NCBI GenBank assembly: GCA_021158725.1 | Contig: JAGGUB010000068.1 | Span: 1 to 15,726, forward strand | Source of the DNA: Caldifarciminota bacterium | GTDB taxonomy: Bacteria; Hydrothermota; UBA3073; NMUJ01 | DNA: 15,726 nucleotides | Reading direction: 5' to 3' | Shown here: piece after piece, positions 6,611 through 13,097 of the stretch | Numbering within the stretch: the stretch's first letter is position 1 | How the letters are laid out: every line of letters begins with the position of its first letter | Program-made: the position numbers and the translations under genes | The notes under the pieces: generated by a model | Told to the model about the DNA's origin: nothing | The model's input: only the letters and a program-made list of their open reading frames with translations | The model's database searches: none

Positions 6611-8095
6611 ATGGATGAGCTCATCTCTGGGTATTTAACCCGAATAAAGCTGGGGCGCTTTCTGCGTGGTTTCTTAAAACAGTCTACCATATATGGGGTG
6701 GGTCAGATTTTGGTTAAGTTTGCACTTTTCATACTTGTACCTGTATTTGCACGTGTGTTTTCACTTAAAGAGTATGGTATTGTTTCACTATACATGATAT
6801 TCTGGTCGGTAATACACCTCATATATACATTGGGTATACCACAGGCGTTTCTGCGATATTTCTTCCCTGAAGATAAAGTGCTTACAGAGGAGGAACAACG
6901 TTCGGTGTTCTCAACCGCCTTCTATATGTTGACATTTATAGCTGTGTTGATATCGACATGCATTGCAAGTACAGCGGATCAATTGGCACAACTCATTTTT
7001 AAAGACAGAACCTGTGCACCCCTTATATGGGTGATGGCAATAGCATTGGTGTTTGAAGCCAGCTTACAGGTATCACGTGCATTGTTACGGGCGTTGAAGA
7101 AACCCAACCTCCATGTAGGGTTGGATGTAGGTAGACATTTTATGGCAGCGGGATTAATTATTTTGATGCTGGTGAAGTATAAATTGGGAGTCATAGCAGT
7201 GGGTTATGGTTTCCTAATAGGTGACGCAGTGGTATGGTTTATCTCACTATATGTGGTAAGAAACTACCTGAGGTGGAGGTTCGACTTATCGTTATGCCCA
7301 AAATTTTTGAGATTCGGTATACCGCTTGTACCCACAGCGCTCGCGATGTGGGTGTTGGGGTTCGCTGACCAGTATATATTGCGGGTGTTCAGGACGATGG
7401 AGGAAGTGGGTTTGTATGGGTTAGCATATAGGGTTGGAATGATAGTGAGTTACTTTGTGGTGGCACCACTTAACCTCACATGGTCGGCAGCTCAGTTTGA
7501 GATCTATCAGAAAGAAGGTAAGAACATACATACAAGGTATTCGAAGGTATTGTTTCTCTTCGTATTTGTGAGCTTAAGTGTAGCTGTTACGTTGTCAATA
7601 TTTAGCCCAGAGATTATCAAGATATTGGGGACGAAGAAATTTATGCCAGCTGTTGGTGTTGTGCCACTTGTGGCGTTGGGTTATGTGTTCTATGGGATAT
7701 ATCTTGTCGATACGGTAGGTATAAGTCTTGCCAAGCGGACAGGTTATCTGGCGCTGTTGACTGGTATTATGGCAATCTTTAATGTATTGCTCAATTGCTT
7801 ATGGATTCCTAAATGGGGTATAACGGGGGCAGCAGTAGCTACGTGTATATCATATATGGGGTTGGCTCTACTGGGGTACTTGTTCAACCAGCGTATATTT
7901 CGCATAAACTTCAGATGGCGTGAACCAATATTATCCATAGTGATAGGTGCAACCTTTATAACCTGTGCAACCTTTATTAAACCAATTGGCTGGCGGGTGG
8001 GGTTATGGGTAGGGTATTGGGTGGTTATGGTGATGGTATTCTTTCGTGATATATTTGGTCAAACTATCAAGGCTTTATTTTTATCAGATAGATAG
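6611..8095 (+). CDS. Polysaccharide flippase (Wzx/MOP exporter superfamily)
   Basis: The 494-residue product is strongly hydrophobic, with about 12-14 membrane segments, and looks like the oligosaccharide/lipid flippases of the MOP superfamily. These move undecaprenyl-linked sugars across the inner membrane. The opening STIYGVGQILVKFALFILVP near residues 25-44, then EYGIVSLY, is typical of the first two helices in this family. LVPTALAMWVLGFADQYIL in the middle matches the start of the second pseudo-repeat. It begins 3 bp after the dehydratase stop without a ribosome binding site, so it is probably coupled. Being third in a sugar-nucleotide cassette suggests export of a surface glycan unit containing the sugar made by the two genes before it. 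Its 3' end overlaps the ruvX gene on the other strand by 37 bp. Confidence 0.88.
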   Translation: MDELISGYLTRIKLGRFLRGFLKQSTIYGVGQILVKFALFILVPVFARVFSLKEYGIVSLYMIFWSVIHLIYTLGIPQAFLRYFFPEDKVLTEEEQRSVFSTAFYMLTFIAVLISTCIASTADQLAQLIFKDRTCAPLIWVMAIALVFEASLQVSRALLRALKKPNLHVGLDVGRHFMAAGLIILMLVKYKLGVIAVGYGFLIGDAVVWFISLYVVRNYLRWRFDLSLCPKFLRFGIPLVPTALAMWVLGFADQYILRVFRTMEEVGLYGLAYRVGMIVSYFVVAPLNLTWSAAQFEIYQKEGKNIHTRYSKVLFLFVFVSLSVAVTLSIFSPEIIKILGTKKFMPAVGVVPLVALGYVFYGIYLVDTVGISLAKRTGYLALLTGIMAIFNVLLNCLWIPKWGITGAAVATCISYMGLALLGYLFNQRIFRINFRWREPILSIVIGATFITCATFIKPIGWRVGLWVGYWVVMVMVFFRDIFGQTIKALFLSDR

Positions 8096-8454
8096 GTCTC
8101 AAGTATGATAGCTGCAGATAGTGAATCGACATCGCTTCTGTTGGTGGTTTGACTTAAGCGACGTTCTGCTTCCTTAGAAGTCAATTTCTCATCCACCAGT
8201 TTGACACATTTCCCGGTACGCTCTTTTATTGTACGTGCTATCGTTCGTATCTTGACACTACGTGAGCTATCGGTGCCATTAAAGTGTAACGGTAGGCCAA
8301 CGATTATCTCATCGATAGGATATGCTTCTAATAACTTCATGAGTTCGTCCCAAAATGCTTCACTACTTATCGTTTTGAGTGGCATTATCACACCATTTAG
8401 CTCTAATGCGAAACCTATGCGTTTCTCACCCCAGTCTATACCGAGGGTAACCAT
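8059..8454 (-). CDS. ruvX: YqgF/RuvX family putative pre-16S rRNA nuclease
   Basis: The 131-residue protein has the RNase H-like fold motifs of the YqgF family: LGIDWGEKRIGFAL (D7 and the KRIG loop), VGLPLHFNGTDSSR (52-65), VDEKLTSKEAERRL (87-100) and DVDSLSAAIILETYL (108-122, D110). Family members process the 5' end of pre-16S rRNA or act as Holliday junction resolvases. The ATG at 8454 is used, since the TTG three bases further upstream adds no similarity. It shares one base with the thi4 stop (TGATG on the minus strand), so it should be translated by re-initiation after thi4. The stop lies inside the convergent flippase gene. The pairing with thi4 has no obvious functional logic and may just reflect compaction. 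Confidence 0.93.
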   Translation of the reverse strand: MVTLGIDWGEKRIGFALELNGVIMPLKTISSEAFWDELMKLLEAYPIDEIIVGLPLHFNGTDSSRSVKIRTIARTIKERTGKCVKLVDEKLTSKEAERRLSQTTNRSDVDSLSAAIILETYLSDKNKALIV

Positions 8455-9230
8455 CAACCACGTATTGCTTTAAGGATTTTATCGGCAACCAATTTACCGG
8501 AAAGTAACATACCACCAAAGATGGGCCCCATTCTTGGTGCACCAAATACTGCATTGGCGGCCATCCCCGTAACATAGAGGCCGGGGTAAACTTCACGCGT
8601 GTTATCGGCTATTTTCTTCTCACCTATGTCTGCCCACATCGGCTGTTCACCTATGAGGTCGCCAGTGGGTGTGGGCAGTTTGACATCCAGTTTTGCCTTT
8701 AATTTACGTACGAGTGCGGCTTCATGACCGGTGGCATCGATTACTGCCTTGGATTTGATGCAGAGTGGATCGACATGTAATTTAGACATCCACACCGCAG
8801 ACCAATTTATAACGACACCTGTGACACGATTTTCACGTATCATTAAGTCTTCAATCTCTATGAGGTTGAAAATCCTTACACCGGCACGTACTGTCTTATG
8901 GATAATGGTAGCTGCAAGCTCTATGGCTGAAGTTACGTAATATGAAGGTGCGTAGAGTTCGTAAGCAACATCTAAGTCGTCAAGTATGGGTTTACCTTCA
9001 TCACCAACTACTATCTCGTTGAACATCATACCGCCACCCCATATGCCGCCACCTAAGCTGGCACGTTTTTCAAATAATGCAACTTTTACACCAGCTTGCG
9101 CAAGATAGTACGCGGCAACAAGCCCACTGGGACCACCACCAGCAACGACAACATCAGGCTCCAATGTATCACGAAGCCGCGTAAGGTAACGCTCGATGAT
9201 GGCTTTTGATACAATTTTTTCGTCGATCAT
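8454..9230 (-). CDS. thi4: Thiazole synthase Thi4, sulfide-dependent (His) type
   Basis: Thi4 converts NAD, glycine and a sulfur source into the thiazole phosphate moiety of thiamin. The 258-residue protein shows the dinucleotide motif VVVAGGGPSGLVAA (27-40), EKRASLGGGIWGGG (54-67), VDATGHEA (163-171) and the C-terminal RMGPIFGGMLLSG (233-245). In yeast and plant enzymes a Cys just before M-D-P donates its own sulfur and the enzyme works once. Here the equivalent stretch is KLHVDPL with His152, the archaeal type that uses free sulfide and turns over repeatedly. The start at 9230 is taken because family similarity begins there and the TTG at 9263 belongs to the -35 element. No TPP riboswitch fits upstream. 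ruvX is coupled downstream. Confidence 0.95.
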   Translation of the reverse strand: MIDEKIVSKAIIERYLTRLRDTLEPDVVVAGGGPSGLVAAYYLAQAGVKVALFEKRASLGGGIWGGGMMFNEIVVGDEGKPILDDLDVAYELYAPSYYVTSAIELAATIIHKTVRAGVRIFNLIEIEDLMIRENRVTGVVINWSAVWMSKLHVDPLCIKSKAVIDATGHEAALVRKLKAKLDVKLPTPTGDLIGEQPMWADIGEKKIADNTREVYPGLYVTGMAANAVFGAPRMGPIFGGMLLSGKLVADKILKAIRG

Positions 9231-9236
9231 GATTTT

Positions 9237-9263
9237 AAGATACAACCATAGAGTATATGTCAA
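9237..9263 (-). promoter_or_regulatory. Predicted leaderless promoter of thi4
   Basis: This is the clearest example in the window. On the minus strand a perfect TTGACA (9263-9258) is followed by a 15 bp gap, TATCTT (9242-9237) and exactly six bases (AAAATC) before the ATG at 9230. There is no Shine-Dalgarno, and the expected transcription start falls on or next to the A of the ATG. Confidence 0.65.
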
Positions 9264-9422
9264 CCAAAGATCTGTTCATAATCGATAAATTATCTCTATA
9301 ATATGTTTATTTTGTGGATAAATTTTTAATTTTAATCTGCTATTTGGTTATTAATTTATGTCATAAATCCTGGGATATAAAGGAAATTGGGCATAAAAAT
9401 TGGTCAATTGTTCCAAATTTAC
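9264..9422. other. A/T-rich divergent intergenic region with short repeats
   Basis: This is the main part of the longest gap between confirmed genes in the window (9231-9466) and separates the divergent thi4 and aminotransferase units. It is much richer in A and T than the coding DNA. AAATTGGGCA at 9384-9393 and AAATTGGTCA at 9397-9406 form a direct repeat with 13 bp periodicity. AAATTGG (9397-9403) and CCAAATTT (9413-9420) form an imperfect inverted repeat just upstream of the -35 of the aminotransferase. These could be regulator binding sites. I see no convincing ORF, RNA gene, riboswitch fold or terminator. Confidence 0.4.
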
Positions 9423-9449
9423 TTGACTTTTTCTGGGATAAGATATCCT
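9423..9449 (+). promoter_or_regulatory. Predicted promoter of the aminotransferase-serA unit, with -10 palindrome
   Basis: TTGACT at 9423-9428, a 15 bp gap and TATCCT at 9444-9449 repeat the -35/-10 spacing seen at era, bamA and thi4. A start about seven bases after the -10 would give a leader of only about 11-14 bases, just enough for the ribosome binding site. The inverted repeat GGATA-AGA-TATCC (9436-9448) overlaps the -10 and is a candidate operator. Confidence 0.55.
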
Positions 9450-9459
9450 TTTAGGAAGA

Positions 9460-9466
9460 AGGAGGG
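9460..9466 (+). promoter_or_regulatory. Strong Shine-Dalgarno that decides the aminotransferase start
   Basis: AGGAGGG lies directly before two adjacent ATG codons (9467 and 9470). With zero spacing to the first and three bases to the second, the second ATG is the better start. It contrasts with the units lacking any such site. Confidence 0.75.
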
Positions 9467-9469
9467 ATG

Positions 9470-10618
9470 ATGCTCAAGAAAATTTACCTCATGACACCAG
9501 GACCTACCCCTGTACCGGACGAGGTGCGGTTGGCTGAGGCACAACCCATCATCCATCATAGGACTAAGGAGTTTACGGAGATATTTAACCAAGTGAGTGA
9601 AGATATTAAGATAGTGTTTAAGACTAAGAATCCTGTTCTGATATTTGCATCATCTGGTACGGGTGCTATGGAGGCAGCTGTTGTAAATACTTTATCACCC
9701 GGTGATAAAGTATTGGCAATAACTGGTGGTAAGTTTGGCGAACGTTGGCGTGATATATGTAAAGCGTTTGGGTTAAATACACTCACGATAGATCCAGAAT
9801 GGGGTGATCGCGCCGATCCCAAAGATGTTGAACGTATGTTGAACGAACATCCTGACATAAAGGCAGTATTTGCAGTATTATCCGAAACGAGTACGGGGAC
9901 ACTTGGGCCAATAAAAGAGTTGGGTGAAATAATAAAAGATAGAGATAATACCATATTCGTTGTTGATGCAATCAGTGGGCTTGGTGCATGCAACATAGAA
10001 GTAGATGAATGGGGTGTTGACATATGTGTTACGGGTTCACAGAAGGGGTTGATGATGCCGCCTGGCTTGGCATTCGTTAGTATAAGTGATAAAGCGATGA
10101 AATTTGTCGAAACTTCCAAGTTACCAAAGTATTACTGGGATTTTAAGGCGATGCTCAAGTCAAAGGCAAAAGGTCAAACCGCATATACGCCTGCAGTATC
10201 ACTTATTGTAGGGTTAAAGAGTGCACTCGACCTCATCAAACAAGAAGGTATGGATAACATTTTGGCACGGCATCACCTTTTGGCTGAAGCCACCCGTGAA
10301 GCGGTTAAAACTATAGGGTTGGAGTTATTCAGCAAGTATCCCGCGGATTCGGTAACTGCCATAAAGGCACCTCAAGGTATAGATGGTGAAACCCTTAAAA
10401 AGCAGATGGACACAAAATATGGTGTAAAAGTAGCGGGGGGCCAGGCACACCTGAAGGGTAAAATAATAAGGATTGCACATCTCGGATATATGGGGCCATT
10501 CGATACAATTACGGCGATTGCGGCACTTGAGATGGCACTCAATGACCTTGGATACCCAGTAGAGCTGGGTAAAGGTGTAAAGAAAGCATTAGAGATCATC
10601 TATAAAGGGTGGAAATAA
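9470..10618 (+). CDS. Class V aminotransferase, serine-pyruvate/alanine-glyoxylate or phosphoserine type
   Basis: This 382-residue PLP enzyme belongs to the alanine-glyoxylate/serine-pyruvate branch of class V aminotransferases. It opens with YLMTPGPTPVP (6-16), has the PLP phosphate loop SSGTGAMEAA (61-70), an Asp in FVVDAISGLGA (D166) and the Schiff-base lysine in TGSQKGLMMPPGLAF (K192). Members transfer amino groups between serine, alanine, aspartate, glyoxylate and pyruvate. In some archaea and thermophiles such enzymes stand in for phosphoserine aminotransferase (SerC). Because serA follows 30 bp later, that role is the best guess here, though glyoxylate transamination is possible. The start at 9470 is preferred to 9467 for ribosome-binding-site spacing. 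It heads unit E. Confidence 0.9.
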   Translation: MLKKIYLMTPGPTPVPDEVRLAEAQPIIHHRTKEFTEIFNQVSEDIKIVFKTKNPVLIFASSGTGAMEAAVVNTLSPGDKVLAITGGKFGERWRDICKAFGLNTLTIDPEWGDRADPKDVERMLNEHPDIKAVFAVLSETSTGTLGPIKELGEIIKDRDNTIFVVDAISGLGACNIEVDEWGVDICVTGSQKGLMMPPGLAFVSISDKAMKFVETSKLPKYYWDFKAMLKSKAKGQTAYTPAVSLIVGLKSALDLIKQEGMDNILARHHLLAEATREAVKTIGLELFSKYPADSVTAIKAPQGIDGETLKKQMDTKYGVKVAGGQAHLKGKIIRIAHLGYMGPFDTITAIAALEMALNDLGYPVELGKGVKKALEIIYKGWK

Positions 10619-10638
10619 CCTATCATCGATCATCAAAC

Positions 10639-10644
10639 GGGAGG
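10639..10644 (+). promoter_or_regulatory. Shine-Dalgarno of serA
   Basis: GGGAGG sits four bases before the serA ATG, in the 30 bp gap after the aminotransferase stop. No promoter-like pair is seen in the gap, so serA is probably read from the upstream promoter. Confidence 0.75.
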
Positions 10645-10648
10645 AAAG

Positions 10649-11548
10649 ATGAAATTAATCATCGCTGATCCTATTGATGAAGCAGCAAAGAATGAACTTA
10701 TGAAGATCGTGGAGGTGGAGGACCTTTCAGATATACCTAAGGATGAGCTACCGAAATATGTTAAAGATGCCGACATAATGGTGGTACGTAGTGCAACAAA
10801 AGTGAGACGTGATATGATCGATCAGATGCAAAACATGAAACTCATCATACGTGGTGGTGTAGGTATCGACAACATAGATGTGGAATATGCACGTGAAAAA
10901 GGTATCGAAGTACGTAACACACCAGCTGCCAGCAGTATAACGGTGGCGGAGCTTACGATTGCACATATGTTGGCGGTGGCAAGACACATACCCTATGGGA
11001 CACAGAGTCTCAAACAAGGTAAGTGGGAGAAAAAGAAACTAAAGGGTATAGAGCTCTATGGTAAGACGGTTGGTATAATAGGGTTGGGCCGCATAGGGAA
11101 TGAGGTTGCCAAACGTGTACAAGCACTTGGTATGAAGGTTATAGCATACGATCCATACGTTAAAGAGTCAGCGGTTGCGAAACTCGTTGACCTCGATACT
11201 TTATTGAAGGAGGCTGATATCATCACAATACATACACCGCTTACAGATGAAACACATCACCTCATTGGTAGGAAAGAGATCGAGAAGATGAAAGATGGTG
11301 TTATCCTCATAAATACTGCACGTGGGGGTGTGATCGACGAATCCGCAATCATTTGGGGGTTGGAAACAGGCAAAATATATGGGGTGGGGCTCGATGTATA
11401 CGAGCAGGAACCATTACCGGCAGATCATCCATTACTTAAGTTTGATAATGTATCGCTTACACCACACATAGGGGCACAGACGGCAGCCGCAAGGAAAAGG
11501 ATAGGTCAGGAAGTTGTAAAAATAGTGCGTGAATTTGTAAGCAAGTGA
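10649..11548 (+). CDS. serA: D-3-phosphoglycerate dehydrogenase, short form without ACT domain
   Basis: SerA oxidises 3-phosphoglycerate to 3-phosphohydroxypyruvate, the first step to serine. The 299 residues cover only the catalytic and NAD-binding domains of the D-2-hydroxyacid dehydrogenase family. Visible are RGGVGIDNID (68-77), the nucleotide motif GLGRIG (145-150) with an acidic residue at D168, and the catalytic trio R225 (NTARGG), E254 (EQEP) and H273 (TPHIGAQT). The ACT and allosteric domains of long SerA are absent, so direct feedback inhibition by serine through ACT is not expected. Glyoxylate/hydroxypyruvate reductase is an alternative within this family, but the aminotransferase before it favours serine synthesis. 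The stop overlaps the DUF1015 start (TGATG). Confidence 0.88.
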   Translation: MKLIIADPIDEAAKNELMKIVEVEDLSDIPKDELPKYVKDADIMVVRSATKVRRDMIDQMQNMKLIIRGGVGIDNIDVEYAREKGIEVRNTPAASSITVAELTIAHMLAVARHIPYGTQSLKQGKWEKKKLKGIELYGKTVGIIGLGRIGNEVAKRVQALGMKVIAYDPYVKESAVAKLVDLDTLLKEADIITIHTPLTDETHHLIGRKEIEKMKDGVILINTARGGVIDESAIIWGLETGKIYGVGLDVYEQEPLPADHPLLKFDNVSLTPHIGAQTAAARKRIGQEVVKIVREFVSK

Positions 11549-12795
11549 TGGCAGAGATTAGGCCCTTTCGTGGATATCGTTATAACCTGAACAAAGCGGG
11601 GACTCCATCCAGATTGGTGACACAACCTTACGATAAGATAACACCCGAGATGCAAAAATCCTACTACGAGATGAGCCCATACAATTTTGTGCGCCTGATA
11701 CTGAATGCGAGTGATGACCCATACGAGGGGGCAAAGAAGACACTGGAAAGATGGATAAATGAGGGAATACTTATTCAAGACGATAAACCTGGTATATACC
11801 CATACTACCAAGCTTATAGGACACCATGGGGTGAACACCGTATCAGACGTGGGTTCGTGACGTTATTGAAGCTCGAAGAGTTCACATCAGGAGTGGTGCT
11901 ACCACACGAGAAGACGCTACCTAAGCCAAAAGAGGATCGATATAAGTTGTTGAGTGCAACGAAAGCACACTTAGGACAGATATTCATGTTATATCCGGAT
12001 AGGGAACTTAAAATAGTGAAAATGATTGACAACAAAATTAAGGATACGTCTCCACTTATGGAGACGGAAGAACATTATGAGCCAGGTGTAACCCACAAAT
12101 TATGGTACATAGACGATGAAGAACTCATAAATGAGATACGTAAAGAGATGTTGGACAAACATCTATTGATTGCAGATGGACACCATCGTTATGAGACCGC
12201 TCTACTCTATAGTAAAGAGCACCCAGGTGCAAATTACGTGATGATAACACTCGTGAGTATGGACGATCCAGGGTTACTGATATTGCCCACACATCGTGCG
12301 ATCAAGGGTATAAAGATTGATGAGAGGTTCTGGACTAAGTTAGGGGAGGTTTTCAATTATCGTGAGGTATCCAGATCAGTATTACAAGAGGCTATGCGTA
12401 AAAAGAAGAAAGGGATATGGGGGCTTTACGTAAACAGCAAGTATTATCTGTTGGAGGTAAATAACCGCAACAGGTTAGATGAGCTGTTACCCTCTGATAT
12501 GAGTGATACATGGTGTGACCTCGATGTGGCGATACTGCATAAGGGGATACTTGAACCTATCTTAGGCATACCTGAAGAGCCTGGTGAAGCCAAAAAATAT
12601 ATCGATTATCTACGATATGAAGATGAGGGAGTGAAAGGCGTAGACGAAGGCAAATATACAGCATTGTTTTTGCTCAACCCGGTTTCTATCAAAGAGGTGG
12701 AACAGGTAGCGCTACAAGGGGAGAAGATGCCACCTAAATCTACGGACTTTTATCCTAAACTCATAAGTGGGTTGGTACTTTATAAATTTGAATAG
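11548..12795 (+). CDS. DUF1015 family protein with DGHHRYE motif
   Basis: This 415-residue protein matches the DUF1015 family by its opening (IRPFRGYRYN), VTQPYDKITPEM (24-35), NFVRLIL, a PYYQAYRTPWGEHRIRRGFVTLL block and, most clearly, LIADGHHRYETALLY with D210-G-H-H-R-Y-E216. Members are sometimes labelled Spo0J-like without evidence. The DGHHR sequence is also found in ParB/Srx-fold enzymes that phosphorylate free serine (archaeal SerK, staphylococcal SbnI). From memory, DUF1015 genes often sit beside serA and a class V aminotransferase in other bacteria. A role in serine or phosphoserine metabolism is therefore a reasonable inference, not shown. ATG 11548 is chosen over GTG 11545; it overlaps the serA stop by one base, so translation is coupled. 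Confidence 0.85.
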   Translation: MAEIRPFRGYRYNLNKAGTPSRLVTQPYDKITPEMQKSYYEMSPYNFVRLILNASDDPYEGAKKTLERWINEGILIQDDKPGIYPYYQAYRTPWGEHRIRRGFVTLLKLEEFTSGVVLPHEKTLPKPKEDRYKLLSATKAHLGQIFMLYPDRELKIVKMIDNKIKDTSPLMETEEHYEPGVTHKLWYIDDEELINEIRKEMLDKHLLIADGHHRYETALLYSKEHPGANYVMITLVSMDDPGLLILPTHRAIKGIKIDERFWTKLGEVFNYREVSRSVLQEAMRKKKKGIWGLYVNSKYYLLEVNNRNRLDELLPSDMSDTWCDLDVAILHKGILEPILGIPEEPGEAKKYIDYLRYEDEGVKGVDEGKYTALFLLNPVSIKEVEQVALQGEKMPPKSTDFYPKLISGLVLYKFE

Positions 12796-12800
12796 GAGGG
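12794..12800 (+). promoter_or_regulatory. Shine-Dalgarno of hpf, overlapping the preceding stop
   Basis: AGGAGGG includes the last two bases of the DUF1015 TAG stop and lies three bases before the hpf ATG. Confidence 0.7.
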
Positions 12801-12803
12801 TGT

Positions 12804-13097
12804 ATGGACCTGGTTATAAAGGCAAGACACTTTGAATTACCAGATAATCTTAAAGAGTTTATAGAGAGAAAGATGCGTAAATTGCTACGGTATTCACAAC
12901 GCATAGATAAAGCCGAAGTTATATTGGAATGGAACTATCCACGATACTTTGTAGAAATTAACCTACATACACGACATGAATGGTTCAACAGCAAAGCAGA
13001 GGGTACGGATTCGTTTGAAACCGTGTTTGAACATGCACTCAAGAAGATGGAACGCCAAATCACGGACTATGAACATCGGCTTAAAGAGAAGCCATAA
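12804..13097 (+). CDS. hpf: Ribosome hibernation-promoting factor, short form (HPF/RaiA family)
   Basis: Short HPF-type proteins bind the 30S decoding site in slow growth and silence or dimerise ribosomes. The 97-residue product has the beta-alpha-beta-beta-beta-alpha pattern: KARHFELPDNLKEFIERKMRKL (strand then helix, 6-27), KAEVILEW, YFVEINLHTR and a long final helix from about residue 73 (FETVFEHALKKMERQI). The basic end (HRLKEKP) is where long HPFs continue into a dimerisation domain, which is absent. Being embedded in a metabolic unit could link ribosome shutdown to amino-acid supply, but nothing in the sequence proves that. Its TAA shares one base with the hutH ATG (TAATG). Confidence 0.88.
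   Translation: MDLVIKARHFELPDNLKEFIERKMRKLLRYSQRIDKAEVILEWNYPRYFVEINLHTRHEWFNSKAEGTDSFETVFEHALKKMERQITDYEHRLKEKP

Noticed and set aside
5130..8095. Complete rhamnose operon
   Set aside because: Only dehydratase-like and epimerase-like genes are present, both with altered catalytic residues; rmlA and rmlD are absent.
9231..9263. TTG at 9263 as an earlier thi4 start
   Set aside because: It would turn the TTGACA -35 element into codons and add residues not seen in Thi4 proteins.
9231..9466. TPP riboswitch for thi4 or a serine-linked riboswitch or T-box for unit E
   Set aside because: No conserved core of any riboswitch was recognised, and both predicted leaders are too short to hold one.
9556..10119. 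187-codon open frame on the minus strand
   Set aside because: It lies wholly inside the aminotransferase, which has clear PLP motifs in the other frame; the composition is low-complexity serine/threonine/isoleucine with no recognisable domain.
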